The notes beneath the pieces were generated by a model. That model had not been told where the DNA came from, ran no database searches, and saw only the letters and a program-made list of their open reading frames with translations. Source: JAIOQJ01 sp963718635 (GTDB lineage Bacteria > Planctomycetota > Planctomycetia > Gemmatales > Gemmataceae). From it: 64,000 nucleotides of DNA. Shown in pieces: positions 27,845 through 37,047 of the stretch. The stretch covers positions 5,146,001-5,210,000 of the forward strand of contig OY970367.1 in assembly GCA_963718635.1 (NCBI GenBank), given 5' to 3'. The position numbers were made by a program, and so were the translations under genes. Numbering within the stretch: the first letter of the stretch is position 1; every line of letters starts with the position of its first letter.

Positions 27845-28416
27845 TGGTTGCCCTTCCAATGTTCTTCAATCATCCAGAGTGGTTCGTCGTCGAGGCTTTG
27901 CCGTATCCTCGCAATCACATCCTCATACTGTTCTGACGTAAATTTCGACCAACGCCAGCTCCGCGCCTGCCGCCATTGCTTTCTAAATCCGCCGGCGTCT
28001 TTTAGGATAAGGGCTTTTAATAGCTCATCATCGATCGGCGGGTGTAGATGACGAACATGTTCGTGCTCATGGTGCCCGCCGCAAACGAAACGACCCTTCA
28101 TGTAAACGTTGACGAGCTTCGCAGCAACGCCATGAGTGAACGGTAAGCCACGAGACTTTGCAGCGTTGATTGCCCGGGTTCTCCACTGTTGATGCTGATC
28201 GTCAATCTTCGCGGGAGAAGGCAACTGCGTCGGCTGACAAAAGTCTGCTATAAAGCCCGTGGACTCCAGAATCTCGCGGCCTTGTTTAACTTTGAACCGG
28301 CACCCTTTGACGGACGCGGCACGACTCGCTGCCCAGGCTGCGAATAAATGTTTATGCTTCTCGATGCTATAGCTTAGCGAAAATTCTGGAACGCTAGCAG
28401 CGATCTCATGAATCAT
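27841..28416 (-). CDS. hypothetical protein inside type I R-M operon
   Basis: A 191-residue basic protein with no family I can name. A His-rich patch (CGGHHEHEHVRHLHPPIDDELL) sits near residues 113-134 and could bind metal. Its start overlaps the hsdS stop (ATGA at 28416) and its stop overlaps the hsdR start (ATGA at 27844). Translation is thus coupled on both sides and the protein should be made together with the R-M subunits. It might be an accessory or anti-restriction-control factor; that is speculation from position only. Confidence 0.75.
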   Translation of the reverse strand: MIHEIAASVPEFSLSYSIEKHKHLFAAWAASRAASVKGCRFKVKQGREILESTGFIADFCQPTQLPSPAKIDDQHQQWRTRAINAAKSRGLPFTHGVAAKLVNVYMKGRFVCGGHHEHEHVRHLHPPIDDELLKALILKDAGGFRKQWRQARSWRWSKFTSEQYEDVIARIRQSLDDEPLWMIEEHWKGNQ

Positions 28417-29684
28417 CTTAGTCGCCTCCTTCCCGTCAGCAGTTCCTGCATCATTCCCTGCTTAACCAGCCGGACCTTGGCCAGCTTTGTTTCTATCGCT
28501 GCGATATCGGCGTCCATGTCTGAAAGGACGGCGGCGATGGCGGTTTGCTCGGCGGGATTCGGAATGGTGACTTCAATCATCTTCACACCTGACTTCGTGA
28601 TCCCGTAGACGGAGACGCCTGTCGCAAGTCGGACCAAGGCAGCACGCACGTTGGGCAAATACTGGATATAACCTTTGAACCCATTGGCGAGGTAGTTATT
28701 GCTACCTCGTAACGCCATCGTATGTAAGCCCGCGACGGCCTCCGTTCCGTTTAACCCGAAAACCTCGACCGCCTTGCCTATGGCCGTCGTATCCTCTGAA
28801 GCGTCCACCATTAGCAGGTCGCCATCGGCCAAACGCGGCACGGTTCTCACCTTGTATCGGGGGACGTATGTTCGGAGTGCAGCGGGGTTCAGAAAGGCTG
28901 TTGGGTGCGTGTGAATGTCGCCGTAATGAACATAGGCTACGTCGCCGTGGCTGCCAAGTTCGCTGCGGGAGTTGCTTGCATTACGAAGGCCAGTGAATAA
29001 TTCATCAAATCGCTTCGTCTTCCACTCCCCTGAAAACCCCGGCAGCCGTTTCCGGCCGGTGAGCAGTTGCTGCATCGCGCCGCGCTTGATCTGCCGTTTC
29101 TTGGCGACGAGTTGCTCCAACGATTCGATCAGGGCATCCGCATTGCCCAACGCTGCCGCAATCGCTTCCTGCTCGGCTTTCGTAGGGGGAAGAGGAATCG
29201 GATAAGTCTTTAGCTTCTGGCCATTTATATTCGCTTGCCCGACAGCAACACTTAGAACCTTGGCCCCGTATTGGTGAGAAAATTGTGTGTTAAGAATGTA
29301 GTTGAGGAAGCGCGAATCTAATAGTTTAGGCACCAAGTTGATACGGATCAGATAACCGGCAAAAATCGCAGGATGATCGCCTTCATAGATAGATGTCTTT
29401 CCAACAAGGTCAATCGTGTTTGTTCTGTTAAACAACACGTCTCCTGCTCGCAGCATATATTTGTTGATCTCAGCCACATCGCTGGTGTAAACGAGATCTT
29501 TCCAATCGATTTTGCCATCTTGTAAGTTACCCATTCGCAAAACGGGAATTGTGCCCTTCGTGCCTGATTTTGCTGCCGAGCCATACTCGACTGAGTGAAC
29601 CAATTTACCGAGTGGAGTCAGGTTCCAATCCTCTGGAATCACGCCCACGTCAGTTAGCTTGTAACCGGGCTTTACATCGGTCAT
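28413..29684 (-). CDS. hsdS: type I restriction enzyme, specificity subunit
   Basis: A 423-residue HsdS with two target-recognition domains. The conserved spacer helices after each domain are visible: LPPTKAEQEAIAAALGNAD to LLTGRKRLPGF in the middle, and NPAEQTAIAAVLSDMD to LLTGRRRL at the C-terminus. The two domains should recognise the two halves of a bipartite DNA site; the site cannot be predicted here. It starts with an ATGA overlap with the 52-codon ORF upstream and ends with an ATGA overlap with the 191-residue gene. Confidence 0.92.
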   Translation of the reverse strand: MTDVKPGYKLTDVGVIPEDWNLTPLGKLVHSVEYGSAAKSGTKGTIPVLRMGNLQDGKIDWKDLVYTSDVAEINKYMLRAGDVLFNRTNTIDLVGKTSIYEGDHPAIFAGYLIRINLVPKLLDSRFLNYILNTQFSHQYGAKVLSVAVGQANINGQKLKTYPIPLPPTKAEQEAIAAALGNADALIESLEQLVAKKRQIKRGAMQQLLTGRKRLPGFSGEWKTKRFDELFTGLRNASNSRSELGSHGDVAYVHYGDIHTHPTAFLNPAALRTYVPRYKVRTVPRLADGDLLMVDASEDTTAIGKAVEVFGLNGTEAVAGLHTMALRGSNNYLANGFKGYIQYLPNVRAALVRLATGVSVYGITKSGVKMIEVTIPNPAEQTAIAAVLSDMDADIAAIETKLAKVRLVKQGMMQELLTGRRRLR

Positions 29685-29839
29685 TCGCCGGCCTCCGTTT
29701 CGCCGACCGAGTCGCTAAGGCACCCGCGCACGCATGAAGTCAGACAATACCGGGCCTTGTCCGGTAGCCCGTGAATCAGGCATTCCTGAAACAGCCTGAA
29801 TAGGTGCGACGCTGTCGCACCTATTGGAACTACTTCCAT
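29681..29839 (-). CDS. 52-codon ORF bridging hsdM and hsdS
   Basis: Starts at ATG 29839, inside the last codons of hsdM, and its TGA overlaps the hsdS ATG (ATGA at 29684-29681). It fills the 145-bp gap between the two genes exactly. The product is Cys-rich and partly helical (HLFRLFQECLIHGLPDKARYC, then SCVRGC). Overlap with both neighbours argues for translational coupling and against chance, but no homologue is known to me. A perfect hairpin covers codons 1-14 or so. Confidence 0.55.
   Translation of the reverse strand: MEVVPIGATASHLFRLFQECLIHGLPDKARYCLTSCVRGCLSDSVGETEAGE
29800..29826 (-). other. perfect 12-bp hairpin at hsdM-hsdS junction
   Basis: AATAGGTGCGAC and its exact reverse complement are separated by three bases. 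It begins four bases beyond the hsdM stop in the transcribed direction and has no U-tract, so it is not a typical terminator. It could slow ribosomes, protect the mRNA from decay, or tune HsdS relative to HsdM. Confidence 0.7.
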
Positions 29840-32301
29840 GCGAAGCCCATCCTCTCCAGGTGGCCGTTCACCTTCGTTTCCAATTCGGCAACGCGGCTTG
29901 TCAGCAGGGACAGCGGCGCCTCGTAGCGTTCGGCCAATTCCTTGACGCGCGTGGTCAGTTGCTGGCTGACGCGGTCCATTTCGCCGTGGACGCGGGCACC
30001 GATCGCGGCCAGCCATTTGTCTTCCACTACCAGTGTTTTGACTTCGTCTTCGCTCAGCTTGGGATACTTGGAGTGGATCTTAGCATCGAGTTCCTCGACG
30101 GCTTTTTTGTGCCGGGCCTTGGCGGCCGTCTGCTTGTCCAGCAATTGCTGATAGGCCTGCAGCGCATTGCTCTCGTCGGCAAAATTCGGGTCGATGCCGA
30201 TCTCCTTCAGGCGATCCTTCAGCGCTTTGACGGTAATCTTCTGCTTGTCACCTTCGCCCTCAATCGCTTCGGAAAGCAGGCCTTCTTCGCCGCTGTTCTC
30301 TTCGCGCATGTCATCGAGCTGTTGGCCCAGCGCGGCTACCTCGGCATCGAGCGCCTCAATCGCATCCCGTTCCTTCACGAAGTAGCGAGCTACGAGGATT
30401 GTTGCGGGAACCAGGTCGGACTTGAAGCGCCGTTTCTCCTTCAGGTAGTCGTGCTCTTCCAGCCAAACAAGCTTGTTGTCCTTGTTCTTCACCTTCAGGA
30501 TTTCGCGAGGCTGCACCCCTTTTACCCAGTCCTCGGCGGCAATCAGGTAGCAATCGTCCTGCATCGTGTCGGCCCAATAGTCGCGCAAATGCTGGTAGAC
30601 GCCATATGCATCGATCAACGGCTTGCCGTGATAGTGCTTCAGCAATCCCTCCGACAGATCGGCGATCACTTGCTTCGGATGGCAATCGGGCTTGAGGCTC
30701 TTGAGCGCCTTCACGCTCGCGGCCTGCCAGCGCTCGAAATGGGCATTCATGCCGGCAATAAACTTGGCGAACTCCGGGTGTTCGTAAATCTTGGCTTTTA
30801 TCTCCGATGGGGCCAGGGCAAGCGCGACATAGCCGGCCCGGCACTCTTCGAACAAGGCATTGCGCAGGTTCGGACAGACGGCCCAATAGCGTTCGAGCGC
30901 ATCGACATCGCGAACCGGGATGCCGCCGCGAAGATGGCCTTCGATATCCTGAAGATCCTCGACCTCAGCGCCATCGATGTAGCGCGGCAAATTCAGGTTG
31001 AACTCGTTCTTCTCGATCTCGTCGAAGGACACCATCCGGGCGTAGCCGGGCGTGTCGATCTGATTGACGAAGGTATCCACGATCTTGTGGATGTCGCGCT
31101 CGCGGAGGCGGTTCTTGTTGCCGTCCTTGATGTACTCCTTTGAAGCATCCACCAAAAACAGGCCCTTGCGGGCGGCGGCGTTCTCTTTGTCCAGCACCAG
31201 AATGCAGGCGGGGATGCCCGTGCCGTAGAAGAGATTCGCGGGCATGCCGACGATGCCCTTCAGGTAGCCGGAGCGAACCAGTTTCTCGCGAATACCCGCC
31301 TCGGCATTCCCGCGGAACAGTACACCATGCGGCAGGATGCAGGCCGCTTTGCCCTTGCCCTTCATCGAGCGGAGAATGTGCAGCAGGTAGGCGTAGTCGC
31401 CTTGCTTGGCAGGCGGCGTGCCCCATTCGAAACGTCGAAAGGCGTCGGCCAAGGGAATGATGCCCGTCGTCCAAGTCTTGTCGGAGAAAGGGGGATTGGC
31501 GACGACGTAATCGTAGACGCGAAGCTGTTCGCCATCCTTGAACTTGGGCGCCGCCAGCGTGTTGCCGGCCAGGATATTCGCGGTCGGAAAATCGTGCAGG
31601 ATCATATTCATGCGGGCTAGGCCGGCGGTGGTTACATCCTTGTCCTGCCCTTCCAAGGTAATGCGCTTGCCGGCTTGAGCGGCGACTTTCAGCAGCAGCG
31701 AACCCGAGCCGCACGTTGGATCGTAGGCGGTGGTAGATGCCTTGGTGTTTTGCGGTGAAATGCCGATAACCTGCGCAATAACCCGGCTCACTTCCGACGG
31801 GGTATAGAACTGCCCCTTGCTCTTGCCGCTCTCCGTAGCGAAGTGACGCATCAAGTATTCGTAGGCGTCGCCGAGAATGTCATCGTGGTCAGCGCGGTTC
31901 TTCGAGAAGTCGAGCGCGGGGTTCTCAAAGATGCCGATGAGGTTTTCGAGACGCTTCACCATCGCGTCCCCTTCACCGAGCTTGTTAGGGTCGTTGAAGT
32001 CGGGAAAGTCAGTGCGGGCAAGGCGAACGTTCGCTTGAACCAATGGAGCAATCACATCGGTGTTAATGCGGTCGCCGATATCGCTCTTGCCCTTGAGCGC
32101 CACCATGTCTTTAAAGCTAGCGCCCTTCGGGATGGTAACAGGTGGAGCGAAGTCACTGGAATTGGCGTATTTGTCGGAGATGTACTTGATGAAAAGCATG
32201 AACAGAACGTAGTCTTTGTACTGGCTGGCATCCATGCCGCCGCGTAGCTCATCGCAGGAAGCCCAGAGGGACGAATAGAGATCAGATTTCTTGATGGCCA
32301 T
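29830..32301 (-). CDS. hsdM: type I restriction enzyme, M subunit
   Basis: An 823-residue N6-adenine methyltransferase. The HsdM N-terminal helical domain (MAIKKSDLYSSLWASCDELR) precedes the catalytic domain with motif I YDPTCGSGSLL and motif IV VVANPPF. The C-terminal 300 residues are longer than in classical HsdM and rich in coiled-coil (from about 660), probably for HsdS contact. HsdM with HsdS methylates host sites and loads HsdR. The first gene of the tight R-M cluster, it is preceded by a 145-bp gap after the kinase gene. Confidence 0.95.
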   Translation of the reverse strand: MAIKKSDLYSSLWASCDELRGGMDASQYKDYVLFMLFIKYISDKYANSSDFAPPVTIPKGASFKDMVALKGKSDIGDRINTDVIAPLVQANVRLARTDFPDFNDPNKLGEGDAMVKRLENLIGIFENPALDFSKNRADHDDILGDAYEYLMRHFATESGKSKGQFYTPSEVSRVIAQVIGISPQNTKASTTAYDPTCGSGSLLLKVAAQAGKRITLEGQDKDVTTAGLARMNMILHDFPTANILAGNTLAAPKFKDGEQLRVYDYVVANPPFSDKTWTTGIIPLADAFRRFEWGTPPAKQGDYAYLLHILRSMKGKGKAACILPHGVLFRGNAEAGIREKLVRSGYLKGIVGMPANLFYGTGIPACILVLDKENAAARKGLFLVDASKEYIKDGNKNRLRERDIHKIVDTFVNQIDTPGYARMVSFDEIEKNEFNLNLPRYIDGAEVEDLQDIEGHLRGGIPVRDVDALERYWAVCPNLRNALFEECRAGYVALALAPSEIKAKIYEHPEFAKFIAGMNAHFERWQAASVKALKSLKPDCHPKQVIADLSEGLLKHYHGKPLIDAYGVYQHLRDYWADTMQDDCYLIAAEDWVKGVQPREILKVKNKDNKLVWLEEHDYLKEKRRFKSDLVPATILVARYFVKERDAIEALDAEVAALGQQLDDMREENSGEEGLLSEAIEGEGDKQKITVKALKDRLKEIGIDPNFADESNALQAYQQLLDKQTAAKARHKKAVEELDAKIHSKYPKLSEDEVKTLVVEDKWLAAIGARVHGEMDRVSQQLTTRVKELAERYEAPLSLLTSRVAELETKVNGHLERMGFAWK

Positions 32302-32446
32302 TAAGTCAGTTCCGGGAGCCGTCGGCGCAGTGGTCGAGATGCAGGGCGCGGCCGCACATCACGGCTTGTTTGCCGAGCCATTCTATTGAGACGGAAGGAG
32401 ATTAGCTTGAAATGACATACCTTGGAATGCTCACAACAACCGATCG

Positions 32447-34168
32447 TTACTGGAAGCAATTTGAAGGCGCATTGCGCCCTACTTCAACCTCATATCGGCC
32501 ATTAAGCAGCATTCGGCCGGCGAGACGCTCTTTATCGACCACCGTGCCGACAGTGCTTTCGAGGTCGTAGAGCCAAACGCAGTCGGGGTAGTTCACGATG
32601 GCACAGTGTCGGCGACTGACGCTGGAATCAGTTAATATCACGTCGTTCGAGCTGGATGAGCCAATCGTAACAATCGGGCTTTTGAAATCCCGACGCACAT
32701 CATCGGCCGTGGTAATAGCGAGCGCATTAGTCTTGCAAGCCCGACTTGCACTGCCAAACGAATACTCTTCAAACAAGAGTTTTGACTTCAGGGATGGTTG
32801 CTTGCCTTCACCCCACGCTCGCGGCTTCTCAGTCGCCACTTCCCGGTTGTAATGCGTAAATGGATTTCGGGGGTCGGCGGAAAAGAGTGCGTCCATTTCC
32901 TCAGAAGCAACATCACCCTTCAATAAGCGACATAGGATCTGATTGTTGCGGAAACAACCGTTCGGCGCCTTTTCATCGATCATCGTACTGGCAAGCGACT
33001 CCGCCGCCTCAAAGCGATCGGTCATGTAAAAACACTTTAGCAGCAAATTATAGGCTTCGTAGTCGGACGCATTTCGCTGCAAATGGTCAGTGAGCAACGA
33101 TATTGCGGAAGGCACGCGGCCTCGTTCAAGGCTTATCCATCCCAGTTCTTTCTGGACGGCCGTGCGTGGGCTGATCGACAAGGCTTTGTAAAAGTACTCG
33201 GCAGCACGATCAAGGCGATGAATCATAACCTGGCAACGACCAGCAGCCAGCAAGGCCGCAACGCAGCCAGGGCTGAGCTTCACGGCGAAGAATGCGGCTT
33301 CCTCGGCCGCTTTCCATTTCTTCCGCGCGAGTGCCGCCTCGGACTTCTTGGCCATCGCGGCCGACCTGATCCGATTGCCATCAAACACGTAGGCAACATC
33401 CCGGTCTCGGATCGCTTCTGCAAACTCCTCGGCAGTCTGAAATCGTAATTCCGGAGTCGGATGAGTTGCCTTCAACAGCACATCCTGCACCCAGCGCGGC
33501 AAACTTGTCGGGATGAAGTCGTGCGAGACTTGGGATAGAACTTGTTCGACTTCTTTGAGACGACCAAATGGATTGCAACCGGTCAACAATTCGAGCAACG
33601 TTATACCAAGAGCGTAGACATCGACCCTTTGGTCCAGATGAGACACTGGTTCGCCGAGAAACATCTCTGGCGGCATGTAAACTCGCGTACCGATATTGCG
33701 GTTGGCCACTCCAAAGTCACCGAGTTTAATGATTCCATCGGCCGCGAAAAGAATGTTCAACGGCTTGATGTCGTGATGCACGATCCCTTTTCCGTGAACG
33801 AAAGCGAGGGTCTCGCACAATTCCTGGCCCCAGGCGAAAACCTGTTCTTCGGGAAAATGCCCTGCGCTTTTCATTCGGTCATGCAAACTTCCGGCAGAGC
33901 AGAACTCCATCACAAGATACAAGCGGCTTTCGTCGCTGAAATGATGGTGGAAAGTAACAACGTGCGGATGGTTGAACTTCGCCAGTTGCTGCATTTCCCA
34001 CATGAGGTCGCTGTGATCGCCGTCTTCCGCGCGAGAAAGCACTTTGATTGCGACCTGATGACCGGGGATCTTCTCATCATTGGCAAGAAACACCTCACCG
34101 AATCCGCCGCCGCCAAGTCGGCGCGTAACGCGATACTTGCTATCCAAGCGGTCGCCGATCGAGATCAT
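32447..34168 (-). CDS. Ser/Thr protein kinase with TPR and FHA domains
   Basis: About 573 residues. Kinase domain at 8-265: Gly-loop LGGGGFGEV, VAIKV lysine, catalytic loop VHHDIKPLNI (HHD in place of the usual HRD), LGDFGVA, and MPPEMF. TPR-like helices at about 300-430. C-terminal FHA domain (about 495-573) with GSSSSNDVILTD and SVSRRHC, which binds phosphothreonine. ATG 34168 is chosen: it begins the kinase domain and has a GAGG ribosome site. It lies 17 bp after the DUF932 gene and upstream of hsdM on the same strand, suggesting regulation of, or participation in, the restriction operon. Confidence 0.88.
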   Translation of the reverse strand: MISIGDRLDSKYRVTRRLGGGGFGEVFLANDEKIPGHQVAIKVLSRAEDGDHSDLMWEMQQLAKFNHPHVVTFHHHFSDESRLYLVMEFCSAGSLHDRMKSAGHFPEEQVFAWGQELCETLAFVHGKGIVHHDIKPLNILFAADGIIKLGDFGVANRNIGTRVYMPPEMFLGEPVSHLDQRVDVYALGITLLELLTGCNPFGRLKEVEQVLSQVSHDFIPTSLPRWVQDVLLKATHPTPELRFQTAEEFAEAIRDRDVAYVFDGNRIRSAAMAKKSEAALARKKWKAAEEAAFFAVKLSPGCVAALLAAGRCQVMIHRLDRAAEYFYKALSISPRTAVQKELGWISLERGRVPSAISLLTDHLQRNASDYEAYNLLLKCFYMTDRFEAAESLASTMIDEKAPNGCFRNNQILCRLLKGDVASEEMDALFSADPRNPFTHYNREVATEKPRAWGEGKQPSLKSKLLFEEYSFGSASRACKTNALAITTADDVRRDFKSPIVTIGSSSSNDVILTDSSVSRRHCAIVNYPDCVWLYDLESTVGTVVDKERLAGRMLLNGRYEVEVGRNAPSNCFQ

Positions 34169-34185
34169 TACCGCCTCGCTTATTT

Positions 34186-35151
34186 TTACGCGATGCCACC
34201 AAGACAGTTGATCAAGCCCGGAATGGCCGATTGCCATCCGACTTTTTCGTCGGTGCTTTTGCGCGCCGTTGCCACCCACGAAAGCGCCTGGCTCACGTCG
34301 TACAGGTTTTTCGCGGGCACGGCTGAGCCGGGAACATGACGAATATGCCGCACGTGTTTGTCCGTTGCATCGCCAGGGGCAAACGGATCAGCGAGTTTCA
34401 CGTCAAAGCCGGATTGGCAAATGTGGTACACTCGGCACGCTGCCTTTTTGTTCCATGCGTCAGAGAGAACTTTGTTGGCCCAAACCTCCAGCGACTCGTC
34501 TTTCACCAAATGGCTTTCCCATGATGAAATCCGTTTCAAATCGTCGCGAACCAAGTCGAGCGATTCGCGAATAATCCCCGGAATCCGCTCCAGGTTCATG
34601 TTCTTGCTGTGAACGTCGCGTAGTTCCGTCTTTGTCTCTCCGATAACCAAACCGTTTGAACAGACAAACCGCAGCCAGCCAAGCAGGATGACAAGACGGC
34701 TCGACCCGTCCACGGAATTGAAGCATTCCAGACGTAGAGCGAGCTTCTGCCCATCTTTGGGCGTGTGGCTGTACTTGTCGGGGAAGTAGATGCGAAGGTT
34801 CATCCACTCCCCCAACACCGTCAGGCCCAATTCGCACCGCAGGTCATCGGTTTCGATCCCGGCGTGCTTTATTCCCTCGAAGCACTTCGCGGCAACCTCA
34901 TCGTGCTGCGCCAAGGTGTAGGTGTTTGACACTGTTCCCACCGGGACCATCTGTTCAAACTTGGTTCGCGGCGTCCTCACGACAACCTTCATGTGCGGAT
35001 TTGACGGCGTGTCGGGCAACACTCGAAACTCGGTTGCCTCGAAGCGTGGTATATGCCTTTTGACTTGGTCCCAGCGGCCGCCGTAGTACGCTACGTCCCT
35101 AGCTCGCCAGCGGCCAACTTCATTCAGCGTTTCGATCTCGTCGCTCATCAT
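34186..35151 (-). CDS. DUF932 family protein
   Basis: A 321-residue protein carrying the DUF932 signature (LRFVCSNGLVIGETKTEL) with upstream VGTVSNTYTLAQHDEV. These proteins are common on plasmids and phages and in defence islands; their biochemical role is not established. It is the first gene of the leftward cluster, 17 bp upstream of the kinase gene, and has its own GGGAGA ribosome site before the tandem ATGs. Confidence 0.8.
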   Translation of the reverse strand: MMSDEIETLNEVGRWRARDVAYYGGRWDQVKRHIPRFEATEFRVLPDTPSNPHMKVVVRTPRTKFEQMVPVGTVSNTYTLAQHDEVAAKCFEGIKHAGIETDDLRCELGLTVLGEWMNLRIYFPDKYSHTPKDGQKLALRLECFNSVDGSSRLVILLGWLRFVCSNGLVIGETKTELRDVHSKNMNLERIPGIIRESLDLVRDDLKRISSWESHLVKDESLEVWANKVLSDAWNKKAACRVYHICQSGFDVKLADPFAPGDATDKHVRHIRHVPGSAVPAKNLYDVSQALSWVATARKSTDEKVGWQSAIPGLINCLGGIA

Positions 35152-36005
35152 TCTGTTCTCCCATGATCACCCTGGCCTCGGCGAGCAGGCCGCCGAACAT
35201 GCCGTGAATCGCCTCCAAGCAACCATCGAGGCCGAGGCTTCTCACCTGTAGTAACGGCGTTTTTTTCGCATGTCGAAACGAGTCGCGTGGTCGCGGATCT
35301 GAATGAGGGTCGGTCGGGCATGATGGGCGGACCTTGGATTGAGATGTTTCTGGTTGAACTTCGCTGATTCTATCCGCAAAGCGCCCGACAATGCGAGGTT
35401 AGCAGGAATTCTTTTTTGAAATGATCCGACGGCGGCGCGAACATACACCCCTGATCGCCTCATTTCGCCTTCTGCCCCGGTTTTATTTTATACTCGGTCG
35501 GTCCGTTCGCGTTGCCCCCGGAGATGGCCTTGCAAGCCTATGCACCCCGGGCGATCAACTTGGATGGATGCGAATAGATGCTTGATGGCGTTCCCATCGA
35601 CGACATCCAGTTTGCAAATCACCGATTAGCCACGGTCGAGGCCGTGCGGACCTTTGCACGTTGAGGGTAACAACAACGTGCTTCGCGGACCCGGAGTGGT
35701 GAGACGAACGGCCGGGGTGTCGATCTGGCAAGAGATCGGCTTGCGACGACGTGGGGTGAGCGTGGGCGTCGAAAAATAACTGTCACGCGAACAGAATAGC
35801 CGACTGATCTCGACGGCGGGACTTTGCTCCGACCTTGCTTTTCGCGGGGTCAGTGCGCCTCCCTTCTCTCTCAAGCGTGAGCGGAAATCAAATCCAACAG
35901 ACTCCCGCTGGTTCGGGGAAAGACCTAAATCCTAGACGTACTTGTTCATCGATCCAAATTTGGTTAAGTGCCGCGTCGCGCGCGAAACATTTCCGCAGCC
36001 CTTAT
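35152..36005. other. 854-bp gap without a supported gene
   Basis: No convincing reading frame. A 73-codon leftward frame at 35242-35463 is biased to Arg and Ala and lacks a recognisable family. The stretch presumably holds the promoter of the leftward DUF932-kinase-hsd cluster and the end of the prophage-like region, but no clear promoter or terminator is visible. Confidence 0.5.
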
Positions 36006-36197
36006 TCACTCTTCTGCTTTTTTGGATCGCAATTCCAGATCGAAATAGATGACCAGCTTTTCAGCGGTTTTCATCGTCAGGTCTCGTTCACCCGCGACGA
36101 ATCGGTGTAAAACGGGCTGAGGGATGCCGGCCTCGCGAGCGATGGCAGCCACGGTCTCAGTGCTCTCTTGGATCGCTCTTTTCAGGGTTTCCGTCAT
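36006..36197 (-). CDS. small HTH transcriptional regulator
   Basis: A 63-residue protein with an XRE/Cro-type helix-turn-helix (ETVAAIAREAGIPQPVLHRF, then MKTAEKLVIYF). ATG 36197 is preferred because AAGGAG lies seven bases upstream. Such small regulators accompany phage and integrative elements and control integrase or lysogeny genes. It is downstream of a serine recombinase on the same strand. Confidence 0.75.
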   Translation of the reverse strand: MTETLKRAIQESTETVAAIAREAGIPQPVLHRFVAGERDLTMKTAEKLVIYFDLELRSKKAEE

Positions 36198-36348
36198 CGT
36201 CGTTCTCCTTCTTTGCTTGCTCATCGAGGTGCTCGCGGAAAGCCTGCTGACGATCCGCAGGCAAGCGTCGGAAGATCGCCGCGAGTCGGTCGTACAACCG
36301 TTTTATGCGGCTCTCGCCAGAATCCCCTTCACGCTCGTGAAAATCCAC
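36157..36348 (-). CDS. small acidic/basic helical ORF between recombinase and HTH
   Basis: A 63-codon frame overlapping the recombinase stop and the HTH start. The non-overlapping part (KRLYDRLAAIFRRLPADRQ) reads as an amphipathic helix. It fills the gap between two genes and could be real, but start choice and family are uncertain. Confidence 0.3.
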   Translation of the reverse strand: MDFHEREGDSGESRIKRLYDRLAAIFRRLPADRQQAFREHLDEQAKKENDDDGNPEKSDPREH

Positions 36349-36983
36349 GGCTTGCCTTCCTTCGTCTGGATGCCGCGCGCGTTTAACTCAGCGGCGATCT
36401 GCCGGTAACTCTGCTTCGCGGCACGCAACGCCTGCATCAAACAGATAGCCTCTTGCTCCACCGAATTTTGTACGAGCATTTTGCCGTCTTCCGTCAAGTC
36501 GAACCCGAACCGCACCTTGCCGCATCTCTCGCCCTGGGTGATTTTGTATTGAAGGGCGTCGCGCGTCCGCTCGCCAATCGTTTCCCGTTCCCATTGCGCG
36601 ACGCTCAAGAGGACGTTGAGAACCAAACGACCGGCTGCCGTTCGCGTGTCGATGCAATCCGCGACGCTCAACAGCTGCTTGCCGGCTTTCTCGCCGAAAT
36701 AGCCGTCGATAAGTTCTTGCCAGTCGCCGACGGAGCGGGTCAACCTGTCCAGCTTCGAAATCAGCAATCCATCGGCTTCGCCTCTTCGCAGTTTAGCCAG
36801 AGCGACTTTCAATCCAGGCCGGTTCAAACTCTTCGCGGAAACACCAGCGTCAACGATGGTCTCGACAAGATCCAAGTCATACAGCGCGGCGTAGCCTTTC
36901 AGCTTGGCTTGCTGGGCGTCGAGGCTCTGGCCATTGGTCGCTTGTTCTTCCGTCGAAACCCGAATGTATCCGATGACTTTCAC
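36303..36983 (-). CDS. serine recombinase (resolvase/invertase family)
   Basis: A 226-residue protein with an N-terminal resolvase catalytic domain: YIRVSTEEQ contains the nucleophilic Ser, and LLISKLDRLTRS and QWERETIGERT are further hallmarks. A short C-terminal DNA-binding part (YRQIAAELNARG) replaces the long domain of large serine integrases. It probably catalyses resolution or integration of a mobile element; inverted repeats just upstream at 37048-37103 are candidate binding sites. It is next to phage terminase genes and may be a prophage remnant. Confidence 0.9.
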   Translation of the reverse strand: MKVIGYIRVSTEEQATNGQSLDAQQAKLKGYAALYDLDLVETIVDAGVSAKSLNRPGLKVALAKLRRGEADGLLISKLDRLTRSVGDWQELIDGYFGEKAGKQLLSVADCIDTRTAAGRLVLNVLLSVAQWERETIGERTRDALQYKITQGERCGKVRFGFDLTEDGKMLVQNSVEQEAICLMQALRAAKQSYRQIAAELNARGIQTKEGKPWIFTSVKGILARAA

Positions 36984-37047
36984 GGCACAGCCCCTTCAGC
37001 GAGTTCGATTCCGCCAAAGGAAACATGCCTCACAGTTTATTAGAGTC

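Noticed and set aside
29824..31143. 439-codon rightward frame opposite hsdM
   Set aside because: It is antisense to a clear N6-methyltransferase and shows no domain of its own; codon bias of hsdM explains the open frame.
35242..35463. 73-codon leftward frame in the gap before the DUF932 gene
   Set aside because: Basic, low-information composition and no ribosome site or family; not reported as a gene.
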